DNA from: Olivibacter domesticus
GTDB taxonomy: Bacteria > Bacteroidota > Bacteroidia > Sphingobacteriales > Sphingobacteriaceae
Length of the DNA: 64,000 nucleotides
Assembly (NCBI RefSeq): GCF_900109575.1
Contig: NZ_FOAF01000001.1
Location: 2,203,662 to 2,267,661 of the forward strand
Reading direction: 5' to 3'
Both the position numbers and the translations under genes were made by a program. Each line of letters opens with the position of its first letter. The first letter of the stretch is position 1. Positions 10,419 to 18,950 of the stretch are shown here, in pieces. Under the pieces are notes generated by a model. The model was not told the origin of the DNA and did no database searches. It worked only from the letters and a program-made list of their open reading frames with translations.

Positions 10419-10438
10419 TTATGCTAACGTTAGCATAA
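10419..10438. promoter_or_regulatory. 20-bp perfect palindrome, LacI-type operator
   Basis: The sequence TTATGCTAACGTTAGCATAA is its own reverse complement over all 20 bases. The central TAACGTTA with a CG in the dyad is the form seen in operators of LacI/GalR-family regulators such as PurR and CcpA. It sits about 130-145 bp upstream of the predicted susC transcript start and about 140 bp past the end of the GH43 gene on the same strand. No LacI-family gene is in the window. The 429-bp spacer 10148-10576 holds this site, the direct repeats and the promoter; no further gene is seen in it. Confidence 0.6.
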
Positions 10439-10576
10439 AATTTGCATTTGGTGCCATCAAAAGAAGCATCAGGTAAAAGCAGAGATATGAAGCTCTTTTA
10501 GAGAAACATTCTTAAGTCTACTATTTGGCAATAACGCTTCTCACTATGATTATTATCAATAATCCGTATTTCTTCG

Positions 10577-12157
10577 TCATTGATAATAGAAATAATCAAT
10601 ATCCACATACCCCTCCTCTGTTTTATCATTAAAACAGTAAATCCCCAAACGGTCGCCCCGGTAGTTGCCCCAAACCAATGGATAAGGTTCTCCGAACGGA
10701 ATGAATTGATCTCCATCAAAACTATAGTAGAATCGGGATATACCATCCAACCCCCATTCCGATTTTAGCCAGATAAATGACGATCGAATTTGAGTTCCTC
10801 GAGTAATATAATCGTTTTTTCTATACTCAAGGTAGCGGGTATTCCCTTCTTTAACGATACCGATAGCTGCATGTTGAGAAGAAAAATGACAAAGACCATT
10901 TTTCTGCCCTTCTGTCATATTCGAAACATCCATTTTGACAATAATTTTGTTTTCTGGCTTTCTGAAACTCCGCTGGGTAAGAGTATTGCCCGCATACATC
11001 AGTTTATTTAACTGCAAAGGACGATATGCCTTTAGGCGCAGCCACCCAGGGCGTTCAAGTAATGAAAACTTTGTTTTTCGTGGTTGGTAATTCCACTGCC
11101 ATTGCAGAGATAGTTTTTCACTATCAAAGTCGTCGCTTCGCTTAATGCTCAATCTTTCCTTTTCTTTTATCGGAATACGACCGCTCCATGTCATTGTTCC
11201 AATCTTCTGTGGAAGAACCTGACCAATGATTGGCCAATCATTTATCCAAGTAACAGGCAAAAGGCTAACAATACGACCACTCCAATCACCTGTACCGTGG
11301 TGTGTAAGAAAATACCAATTGGAGTCCCTTCCTAAAACGACACCTCCCTGATTAGGCTCCAGTGCTTCAAGGTTGGGCAATGCCAACTGCTTTTCTTCGT
11401 TATATGGCCCGGTCACCTTTCTAGACCGTTTTGCCATCACATAGCGACCAATATCCTCCTTATGTTCGCTGAAGATCAAATAATACCATCCGTTTACCTT
11501 TATTAGCTTATTGGCTTCCCGACCATTGCCAATGTTGATCAGGACAGTGGATTTCCGGTCTATGCTTTTCCCATCTGACGACATATTGAAGAGGTAGGTT
11601 TTATATCCATCAGAAAAATGGGTACCAACAAAGTAGGCTTTTCCGTCATCATCCCATATTGCCGTACAATCATCCCACCCTTTATCGGAAAGCAAATGCG
11701 TCAATGGTTCCCACGGCCCCTCGGGCCGCGAAGCAGATGTCATAAAATACCCCTCATCGGGGGTTCCGAAGAACAAATAGAATCGATCATTATGATGTCT
11801 CAATGTTCCTGCCCACACTCCTTTACCGTAGCGATTCATACGGCTCCAGTTCAGTTCTTCGCTTACCTGGGTCAGGTCGGTTATTGCATTTCCGCATATT
11901 TGCCAGTTCACAAGGTCTTTGGAATGTAGTATAGTCATCCCCGGAGAAAATTGAAAAGTGGAGGATATAGCATAGTAATCATTGCCAACTCGTATACAGT
12001 CGATATCGCTATAATCAGACGGAATAATCGGATTGAAATAAGTTCCATTTCCTTGATCTCCCCACATGCTCCAATCCCCCCATTCTCTCTCTTCTTGAGC
12101 AAAGGCAAGGAAGCTAAAAAACATACTATATAGGATGGATAATAGATATTTCATCAT
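10577..12157 (-). CDS. GH43 (subfamily 12-like) glycosidase with C-terminal beta-sandwich
   Basis: After a signal peptide (1-20) the propeller carries the base Asp51 in SDIDCIRVG, Asp162/163 in WDDCTAIW and acid Glu214 in GREANKLIK. A concanavalin-like C-terminal domain spans about 345-526, ending in a GYVDIDYFYY motif shared with the other two-domain GH43 enzymes here. It is homologous to the product of 3432-5012 but clearly divergent. An extra tryptophan-rich segment (residues about 25-38) precedes the propeller. It is the last gene of a probable minus-strand unit, 15 bp after another GH43. Exact specificity (xylosidase or arabinofuranosidase) is not readable. Confidence 0.9.
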   Translation of the reverse strand: MMKYLLSILYSMFFSFLAFAQEEREWGDWSMWGDQGNGTYFNPIIPSDYSDIDCIRVGNDYYAISSTFQFSPGMTILHSKDLVNWQICGNAITDLTQVSEELNWSRMNRYGKGVWAGTLRHHNDRFYLFFGTPDEGYFMTSASRPEGPWEPLTHLLSDKGWDDCTAIWDDDGKAYFVGTHFSDGYKTYLFNMSSDGKSIDRKSTVLINIGNGREANKLIKVNGWYYLIFSEHKEDIGRYVMAKRSRKVTGPYNEEKQLALPNLEALEPNQGGVVLGRDSNWYFLTHHGTGDWSGRIVSLLPVTWINDWPIIGQVLPQKIGTMTWSGRIPIKEKERLSIKRSDDFDSEKLSLQWQWNYQPRKTKFSLLERPGWLRLKAYRPLQLNKLMYAGNTLTQRSFRKPENKIIVKMDVSNMTEGQKNGLCHFSSQHAAIGIVKEGNTRYLEYRKNDYITRGTQIRSSFIWLKSEWGLDGISRFYYSFDGDQFIPFGEPYPLVWGNYRGDRLGIYCFNDKTEEGYVDIDYFYYQ

Positions 12158-12172
12158 GAGTTCTTATTACTA

Positions 12173-13549
12173 TTAATAAATGCTCCACTCCCAGATACCT
12201 GCAACTCCTTTCAGTATTTTAATTCTTAAATAACGATACTTTTTATTTATCAAATCGATGTGTGGTGATTGTACCTTGACATCTTCGCTTCCGCCATAGC
12301 TCTCCCAGACACTTCCATCCGTTGATGCTTCAAGCAAATAAGCATGACCAGCTGTGGGGCGTACAAAACTCACCTCACTGCGTTGAATCTTTTTGGAAAC
12401 TCCCAAATCCGCAACGATCCACTTTGCACTGTCACCGTTAGCGGCCATCCATCGTGAACCATTTGCACCATCTGCTGCAAATAACGGAAGAAAGTATTCT
12501 GTTCGTTTAAACCGAGTGTCTTTCATTGGTTCAATCGTCAATGGTTCTGAAACACTGGAGGCATATATCGTATCTAGCCATATCTTTTTTTCTTGTTTCA
12601 CCTTACGTAGCGCACCAACCCCTTCCATGGTAAGATCAACTGGGCAGATGGTTCCATCTTCATTGAATTTCAACCGGTTCACATAAGTTTGACGGTTGGT
12701 ACTCCGCCTTCCAAACTCTAAAAAAGCGAAGTACCAATCATCTGTTCCTTCCAAATTGAAAACGCACCCATGTCCAGGGCCAAAAATTCTCCGTTCATAA
12801 TTGGTAGTAGAAATTATATCCTCTTTGGGATGTTCAAACGGACCCAATGGAGAAACCTTGCTCATCACATAAGCGTATTGGTATTTCTCATCTCCTCCAA
12901 TTGTATATAAATAATAATATATACCCTTTCTTTTAAAGAAAATTGGCCCTTCGGAATATCCCTTCCGAGGTGTGGAAATAATCTGAGCAGTGTCTACACT
13001 GATCATATCTCTACCAAGCTTAGCTACGTGCCTCTTTCCCCAAAACACATAAGCCTGATGATCATCATCAACAAAAATTTCAGCATCAATACCACTAGGA
13101 TCTTTTGTTTGAAGTAGTGTTGCAGACGTAAATGATTTATAGAATTCATCTTTTCCACGGGCTAATTTAAATGGACCTACTGGTTTGTTAGCGACTGCTG
13201 CATACATATAGCCATTAATTGTTGGATATATATAATACCTATCATTGGCTGCTACTGCTTTACTAGGCGCCCAATATTTTTCTTTAACCGCAGCAGGAAA
13301 GTAGCTGCCGCTAAAACTCCAATGAACAAAATCCTTCGACATCCATACGACGGGAGGACCCGAAGTTTCAAGCCCCTGATCATACCCGTCTGTTGTAGCA
13401 TAACAGTAAAACAATCCATCTATTTCTTGTATACTTACATCTGCAATCATATCCGGTATCAATGGATTACCAAAAGGATTTTCAACTTGTGCCTTTGTCT
13501 GTAATAACAAGAATATTCCTAGTATCAAACAGATAATACTTTTTTTCAT
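12173..13549 (-). CDS. GH43-family glycosidase with C-terminal discoidin-like domain
   Basis: A signal peptide (1-20) is followed by a propeller with Asp37 in IADVSI, Asp155 in SGIDAEIF and acid Glu200 in YSEGPIFFK. The C-terminal 115 residues (about 345-458) resemble an F5/8-type, CBM32-like carbohydrate-binding domain, with SRWMAANGDSAKWIVADLG and a closing YRYLRIKILKGVAGIWEWSIY-like strand. This architecture differs from the other GH43 proteins here, so it probably targets a different arabinose- or xylose-containing linkage. It is 15 bp from the downstream GH43 gene and 204 bp from the upstream GH29 gene. Confidence 0.88.
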   Translation of the reverse strand: MKKSIICLILGIFLLLQTKAQVENPFGNPLIPDMIADVSIQEIDGLFYCYATTDGYDQGLETSGPPVVWMSKDFVHWSFSGSYFPAAVKEKYWAPSKAVAANDRYYIYPTINGYMYAAVANKPVGPFKLARGKDEFYKSFTSATLLQTKDPSGIDAEIFVDDDHQAYVFWGKRHVAKLGRDMISVDTAQIISTPRKGYSEGPIFFKRKGIYYYLYTIGGDEKYQYAYVMSKVSPLGPFEHPKEDIISTTNYERRIFGPGHGCVFNLEGTDDWYFAFLEFGRRSTNRQTYVNRLKFNEDGTICPVDLTMEGVGALRKVKQEKKIWLDTIYASSVSEPLTIEPMKDTRFKRTEYFLPLFAADGANGSRWMAANGDSAKWIVADLGVSKKIQRSEVSFVRPTAGHAYLLEASTDGSVWESYGGSEDVKVQSPHIDLINKKYRYLRIKILKGVAGIWEWSIY

Positions 13550-13587
13550 CTGTTTATTTTTTGTTTATTCATTATCTCATGTTTCTA

Positions 13588-13678
13588 AAGGCAGTATTCA
13601 TAAGTATTTATTTTCAAAGGCATTCATGAGCTCGTTTACTCATTAAATTGGTATTCTAAGGTATTCGTGAGCTCACTT
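13588..13678. repeat. Degenerate tandem repeats between GH29 and GH43 genes
   Basis: Three related units follow each other: TATTCATAAGT (from 13594), GGCATTCATGAGCTC (13619-13633) and GGTATTCGTGAGCTC (13660-13674). They lie directly beside the structured element at 13686-13730. Function unknown; no reading frame is supported. Confidence 0.45.
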
Positions 13679-13685
13679 CATCCGG

Positions 13686-13730
13686 TTCATGCTGCCTTCG
13701 GCAGTTTAGTGGTCAGATGGAGCAGCATGT
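13686..13730. repeat. Structured intergenic repeat, copy 1
   Basis: TTCATG is followed by the hairpin CTGCC-TTC-GGCAG, TTTAG, the 13-mer GGTCAGATGGAGC (13711-13723) and CATGT. An outer inverted repeat CATGCTGC/GCAGCATG encloses the block. The same order of parts recurs at 31014-31067 with a different stem sequence. This suggests a small interspersed element or a conserved RNA structure. Confidence 0.5.
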
Positions 13731-13753
13731 CTTTCTTAAAGTTTATCGTTCAA

Positions 13754-15403
13754 TCACCCAATTTTCAGTGCATAGGCCGCTTGTTCTCTGTCCGTAACAT
13801 TGGGCAATGTCACTTCAAGACCCACTGCTGTTTGTTTGAATGTCAATCGATCATTCATACCAAGCAGTGATACTTTTTTGACCTCATGCTTCTCTTTCGC
13901 CAAACTTTTAATCAATACACTTCCCGTTTCAGGCCATCCCATTACAATAGCGTATATTATTCCGGCCTTCGTTGTGAATCGTATATCTTCAGCAGTTAAG
14001 GGTTTGTTTTTCCCCTCATTGAAACCAGGACCAGACAATGGAGCAACGCCGTCCATTGCAGGCCCTTCTCCAAAGATCTTCCAAGGTCTTGTACCAATAA
14101 TACTTTCCCCGTTTACTTCCATCCAGGAAGCGATCCCCTCCACCGTTTTCAACGCTTCTGAATCAATGGAGCCATCGCCACGGAGCGGTACACTCAGCAA
14201 GAGGTTGCCATTCTTACTTACAACATCAGCTAACATATGGATCACCGTTTTAGCGCTTTTGTAGCTTTTATTCTCGTAGATCCGTCGATCATAATGCCAA
14301 GCACCTATACATGTACAGGTTTGCCAGGGTTCTTTTTCAATCTGATCGCTTTGCCCCCGCTCTATATCCCATACCATGCATTTCCGTTGCTGCTCGTTAA
14401 GGATTTTCCCATTTATAACCGCTTCCAATTTTCCTTTATTTTTTTGCTGATTGACATTGTAGTAATGAGCGGCAATGCGCAGTCCAGCATCATCAATGGG
14501 CCAGAGAGGAAGTACGGTATCATCAAAATAAACCAGATCTGGATCATAGTTATCTATTAGCTCAATCGTCCGATCATGAAAGTTTTCACAATAAGCTTTG
14601 GAAGGAACATTCACTCCCGAGCTCACATCCCACCCCCATTGACTATGGATTGCACCACTGTCTTTAGCATTTTTGCTTAAAGGATGATTTTGTGCATACA
14701 GCTCCTGTGGGTCAAGGCCATCCCACCATTTTCCGGTTCCATCGGCCTTCGTTACCTTTCCGTCGTAGGGGATACCCTGAAGTGATCCTTTTTTATCGGC
14801 TCTTTGAGCAGTTTCGTACCAGGTCCATGCATGCGCAGCGTGTACGCTTACACCGAAACGTAAGCCACGTTTCTTGGCGGCTCTTGCCCAACCTGCAACC
14901 AGATCCTTTTTCGGCCCTATTTTGGTGGAATTCCATGGCTGATGACTGCTTTCATAAAGATCCATATTATCGTGGTGGTTGGCCAGCGCAACAAAATATT
15001 GAGCCCCAGCACGTTTATACAAATCCAATAACATTTCAGGATCCCATTTTTCCGCTTTCCATTCGTTGATTACATCTTTGAAGCCGAATTTAGACGGGTG
15101 ACCGTACTTCTCAACATGGTAATTGTATTGATCGCTCCCTTCCTCATACATTCCTCGTGCATACCAGTCGCCCCTTTCAGGTTGACATTGAGGGCCCCAG
15201 TGGGCCCAAATACCAAATTTTGCATCACGGAACCAGTTGGGAACCTGATATTGTTCCAACGATTTCCAATCCGGTTTAAAATCGACCTTTGCAATCGGTG
15301 CATTGGTGTGCAGGGTGCGAAAGCTCGACTTGGCTATTGATTTACTCAACCAAAGCGAAGGAATTGTTAGCCCTAAGGCTTTTATTGCGGTTCTTCTTTT
15401 CAT
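13754..15403 (-). CDS. GH29 alpha-L-fucosidase
   Basis: The N-terminus MKRRTAIKALGLTIPSLWLS resembles a Tat-type signal. The (beta/alpha)8 domain shows WFRDAKFGIWAHWGP (about 57-71), ANHHDN (141-146), the WNSTKIGPKKDLVAGW segment and the probable nucleophile Asp294 in DLVYFDD. Near the C-terminal side of the barrel is SKNGNLLLSVPLRGDGSID. GH29 enzymes release terminal alpha-L-fucose; in this setting a fucosylated hemicellulose side chain is possible, and some members act on other sugars. It is divergent from the AraC regulator at 15671, with shared operator-like repeats between, suggesting control by that regulator. Confidence 0.9.
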   Translation of the reverse strand: MKRRTAIKALGLTIPSLWLSKSIAKSSFRTLHTNAPIAKVDFKPDWKSLEQYQVPNWFRDAKFGIWAHWGPQCQPERGDWYARGMYEEGSDQYNYHVEKYGHPSKFGFKDVINEWKAEKWDPEMLLDLYKRAGAQYFVALANHHDNMDLYESSHQPWNSTKIGPKKDLVAGWARAAKKRGLRFGVSVHAAHAWTWYETAQRADKKGSLQGIPYDGKVTKADGTGKWWDGLDPQELYAQNHPLSKNAKDSGAIHSQWGWDVSSGVNVPSKAYCENFHDRTIELIDNYDPDLVYFDDTVLPLWPIDDAGLRIAAHYYNVNQQKNKGKLEAVINGKILNEQQRKCMVWDIERGQSDQIEKEPWQTCTCIGAWHYDRRIYENKSYKSAKTVIHMLADVVSKNGNLLLSVPLRGDGSIDSEALKTVEGIASWMEVNGESIIGTRPWKIFGEGPAMDGVAPLSGPGFNEGKNKPLTAEDIRFTTKAGIIYAIVMGWPETGSVLIKSLAKEKHEVKKVSLLGMNDRLTFKQTAVGLEVTLPNVTDREQAAYALKIG

Positions 15404-15490
15404 TAATTCTATGCTTAGATGGTTTTATTGGTATGAAGGTGAATTTAAAAAATTGTTTTGATGGTTTTATAATAGGGTTTCATAATCTTT

Positions 15491-15642
15491 CAAAACTAGG
15501 CATCTCTTGCTTATCCACTTTGTCCATTATCGACAAATTATATCACTTTATCGATTTTTCTACTGTATGGAACCTTCTATAAATAACTTAATATTTCGTT
15601 TTTTTATAAACAATAAAAAAATGCACTTTATCGACTTTTTCT
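15491..15642. promoter_or_regulatory. Divergent promoter region with AraC-type direct repeats
   Basis: A -7 box on the minus strand (TAGTTTTG, 15491-15498) would serve the GH29 gene. Upstream of it CACTTTATCGATTTTTCT (15544-15561) recurs as CACTTTATCGACTTTTTCT (15624-15642), exactly 80 bp apart, with a partial third copy around CATTATCGACA (about 15525-15535). These are likely binding sites for the adjacent AraC protein, but this is inferred from position. Confidence 0.5.
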
Positions 15643-15670
15643 TATTATATTTAAGCTACATAAAGACATT

Positions 15671-16555
15671 ATGAGCGAAAAAAGGATCAAAAGGGAATTT
15701 ATCCTACTGAATACGGGGCAGGCTATTCACCATGCAGATTGGAATTGGAAAAACATTTATAGCCCCTTTGCGCGCATTCATTATATAGAGAGCGGGTCTG
15801 CCGAAATCGTTCGCGAAGATCACTGTTATACATTAAGGAAAGGGCACTTATACTTAACGCCACCTTATACACAACATGGCTACACCTGTACGGGTGATCT
15901 ATCGCTCTATTACATCCATATTTATGAGGCTTTGGGTAAGCAATTGAGTATTTTCGACATCCTTGATTTTCCTGTTGAGATCAAAACCGACGAGTTACTT
16001 GTTTTCCTCATCAAGCGCCTGGCAGCTATCAACCCCCAGCTTAAATTACAGGCCTTTGATCCGAAACATTATGATAATTCGCCAACACTGATGAGGAACA
16101 TTAGTCAGCATACCCATACGCGTCCTGCTTTGGAGATGGAAACTGAAGGCATCTTGAAACAGATTCTATCACGCTTTCTGGCGCAAGCTTCTGATAAAAA
16201 TTTAGGACTGGATGAACGCATATTACAAACTATTCACTACATTCACAGTAATATCGACAAAGCGATAAAAATTGAAGCGCTAGCGCAAATATCTTGCCTA
16301 ACAGAAGATCATTTTATTCGCCTTTTCAAAAAGCAGATGCAATGCACACCTGGTAAATACATCAACCAGAAAAAAATCGAACAGGCGCAACTGATAATGC
16401 TTGTTAAGGACATCAGCATTAAAGAACTTGCATATCAGCTGGGTTTTGAAAATATATCTTATTTTAATCGTCTTTTCAAAAAAATAGCAGGTGAAAACCC
16501 AGGCAAGATGCAACGCAACATCCTGGCAAGCAGAGAGTCACTGCGATTGAGGTAA
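15671..16555 (+). CDS. AraC-family transcriptional regulator with cupin sensor domain
   Basis: This 294-residue protein has an N-terminal AraC-ligand-binding/cupin domain (about 20-150; ARIHYIESGSAEIV, KGHLYLTPPYTQHGY). Two C-terminal helix-turn-helix motifs occupy about 185-285; the second contains IKELAYQLGFENISYFNRLFKK. Regulators of this type bind sugars and activate nearby carbohydrate genes. It is the only plus-strand gene between minus-strand glycosidase genes and is divergent from GH29, so it probably controls GH29 and the GH43 genes downstream of it. The ligand cannot be told from sequence. Confidence 0.9.
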   Translation: MSEKRIKREFILLNTGQAIHHADWNWKNIYSPFARIHYIESGSAEIVREDHCYTLRKGHLYLTPPYTQHGYTCTGDLSLYYIHIYEALGKQLSIFDILDFPVEIKTDELLVFLIKRLAAINPQLKLQAFDPKHYDNSPTLMRNISQHTHTRPALEMETEGILKQILSRFLAQASDKNLGLDERILQTIHYIHSNIDKAIKIEALAQISCLTEDHFIRLFKKQMQCTPGKYINQKKIEQAQLIMLVKDISIKELAYQLGFENISYFNRLFKKIAGENPGKMQRNILASRESLRLR

Positions 16556-16633
16556 AATCGGCTTTTTTTGAAATTTCTCGTCTATGAAGACTATTTCAAC
16601 TTGGAGATAGATCGACTTTCATGTACCCCTATC

Positions 16634-16658
16634 CAAAGCTTTACCACCAGAAGCTTTG
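16634..16658. terminator. Inverted repeat between convergent genes
   Basis: CAAAGCTT (16634-16641) and AAGCTTTG (16651-16658) form an 8-bp stem with a 9-nt loop in the 134-bp gap between the convergent AraC and GH42 genes. There is no clear T-tract, so a terminator role is tentative. Confidence 0.35.
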
Positions 16659-16689
16659 AACGAAGCTATTTCTCTCGTAGGTCACCCCG

Positions 16690-18780
16690 TTACTCACTGA
16701 TAATTTTCACATCCCATGCACCAAGCGTAATCTCCTTACCAGTTGATTGTCCCGAAAGGAGCTCTTTTCCACTGGGATAGGGATTATTCATCGTTTGGCT
16801 TTTACCACTGTAATTGAATAGATAATGAAGCGCTTTTCCTGACTGATTTTTCCCGGAACGGATAATAATAGGAAAGTGGTAATTATTTTCGACTGTGATG
16901 ATGCCTGCATCCTTTGCTGTTTGGAAGACAATTTTTTCCAGCAGTTCTTGCGAAGGATAGGTGCCAACATATACCAGCTTCCCTTTTCCGTAACTATTTT
17001 CCGTTATAACCGGCCATTTGCCATAGAAAGGATGATCAGCATAGGCCAAGGGTTTTGCCGTTTCGGGTACTAAAAACTCATACCATTCACTTATCTCTTT
17101 TCCGCTTAATCCAAAAGCATTATCTTTTAAAGACAATGGAGGGATGTTCGCATATTCTTGGTAATAAAAGCCAGTGGCTTTTCGTAATGGCCCTGGCGCA
17201 AGTGTGGCGCGAACGGCGGAATGCTCGTTGGTGTACCCACTTTTATATAGCATCACCACATAACCGCCATTTTTTACAAATTCATCTATTTTCATCAATA
17301 AATTATCGTTAGCTACATACAATGGTGGGATAACCAACATTTTGTATTTGCTAAAATCCGCCAACTCATCACAAGGAACGATATCAGTTTCAATATTTTG
17401 ATTATACAAGGCACTATGAACGAGCCCTGCTGGGTAATGTGCTTTATTCGTATAAGGCATAAAGCTTAAGGCATGATAAGAATCATGACTAAACAAGATG
17501 GCCACTCTATTTTCCTTTTTCAGGTTTACCAAGTCTTCACCAATGTGCTTAAGCTCTTTGGCAGTGGTAGCAAATTCGTTATAAATTCGATTAGGCTGCA
17601 GATCTTGCCCCAATATACCGCGCCAATAAGTTTCTTGTCCGTAATGCAGGGTATGCCAGTGCCAATACTCTACCATATTAGCACCTGAAGCCAGGTGTGC
17701 AAATACGTTTTGCCTTAGTTGTCCGTCGTAAGGAGGTTCTTGTTTTCTGGCATCCCAGCCCGTAGCCTGCGCATTCGTTTCCGTTATCAGATAGTTCCCT
17801 TTCGCCACGGTACGCATATAATCGCCTGAATAAGCAATAAATTGCCCGTTTTGCCCGTCTTGCACATCATGGTAAACATTTATTGCGGGGTATTGCATTT
17901 GCCTGAAGCTCTCCAACTGGTCAATGTTTTGGAAAGACGGCATGAAACAATGGGTAACAAATTGATCTTTTCTTTTATACTCGTTTACGATATCAACCTG
18001 CCAGTTCAGAAACTCGGCGACGCGATAACGATTGTAGCGCTCCCATTCGTTTTTATAGGACGGGTTGGTTACTCCGTCGCGGGGATAAAATTCTTCCCAA
18101 GTGTTGATGTTCATTCCCCAATAGTTCAGTCCCCATTCCCTGTTCAGTAATTTAAGATCTCCGTGGAATTTGTTTTTCATATAATCAACAAAACCCTGAA
18201 AATACCCAGGATTATTAATCCCTCTTGCTTCCACTTCATTATCTACTTGGAAGCCTATAATGGCGGGGTGTTCGGCAAAGTGTTCCATCATTTTACGGAT
18301 CACTCTTTCAGATAATTTCCGGTACACAGGATTGGTGATATCCATATTCTGACGGATACCATAATAGGCTTTTCTTCCCCCGGTATGCGCTGCTAACACC
18401 TCAGGGTATTTATGGGCCATCCACGCCGGAATGGAATAGGTGGGCGTGCCTAAGATCACTTTGATACCGGCAGCATGCATTTTATTGAGGATGGTATCCA
18501 TCCAGGCAAACTCAAAAACACCTTCCTGCGGTTCAAACAACGACCATGTCGATTCACCTACCCGCACTACCGTTAGGTCGGCTTCTTTCATCATCTGTAT
18601 ATCTTCATCTAAACGGGGAGATGGCATATATTCATGATAATAAGCTGCGCCGTAAAGCACATTGTCAAAACGATATTGAGCCCTCGCCTGAAACATGAGC
18701 AGACAAGCCAATATTACAGGCAGATAGATTTTGCAGAGATTTGATATTACAGTACGATAGCCTATTAATTTTTGTTTCAT
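16690..18780 (-). CDS. GH42 beta-galactosidase
   Basis: Start 18780 is preferred over 18813 because an AGGA lies at a good distance before it and the signal peptide is then shorter. The barrel has YGAAYYHEYMP (about 43-53), acid/base Glu182 in FQVDNEVEARG and nucleophile Glu334 in LITETNAQATGW. The HWHTLHYGQETYWRGILG segment typical of GH42 follows. The trimerisation-like and C-terminal beta domains run to 696. GH42 enzymes hydrolyse terminal beta-galactose, here probably from galactosylated side chains in the periplasm. It is convergent with the AraC gene and downstream of a GH43 gene on the same strand. Confidence 0.9.
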   Translation of the reverse strand: MKQKLIGYRTVISNLCKIYLPVILACLLMFQARAQYRFDNVLYGAAYYHEYMPSPRLDEDIQMMKEADLTVVRVGESTWSLFEPQEGVFEFAWMDTILNKMHAAGIKVILGTPTYSIPAWMAHKYPEVLAAHTGGRKAYYGIRQNMDITNPVYRKLSERVIRKMMEHFAEHPAIIGFQVDNEVEARGINNPGYFQGFVDYMKNKFHGDLKLLNREWGLNYWGMNINTWEEFYPRDGVTNPSYKNEWERYNRYRVAEFLNWQVDIVNEYKRKDQFVTHCFMPSFQNIDQLESFRQMQYPAINVYHDVQDGQNGQFIAYSGDYMRTVAKGNYLITETNAQATGWDARKQEPPYDGQLRQNVFAHLASGANMVEYWHWHTLHYGQETYWRGILGQDLQPNRIYNEFATTAKELKHIGEDLVNLKKENRVAILFSHDSYHALSFMPYTNKAHYPAGLVHSALYNQNIETDIVPCDELADFSKYKMLVIPPLYVANDNLLMKIDEFVKNGGYVVMLYKSGYTNEHSAVRATLAPGPLRKATGFYYQEYANIPPLSLKDNAFGLSGKEISEWYEFLVPETAKPLAYADHPFYGKWPVITENSYGKGKLVYVGTYPSQELLEKIVFQTAKDAGIITVENNYHFPIIIRSGKNQSGKALHYLFNYSGKSQTMNNPYPSGKELLSGQSTGKEITLGAWDVKIISE

Positions 18781-18950
18781 AGCAGTGTTTCCTATAATGG
18801 TTAGTTTATTCATTAATTGTGAGCAGCGGAACTAAAAGTCACTCATTGGCTTACCAATGTACCGATAAAACAATACATTTTAAAAGCTGAGGAATGCCAA
18901 ACTCGTCGACACTCCATTTACAACAGTAATTAAAGCTATTTGAATGAATA

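Noticed and set aside
13588-13678. CRISPR-like repeat array
   Set aside because: The units are short, degenerate and unequally spaced, and no cas genes are present.
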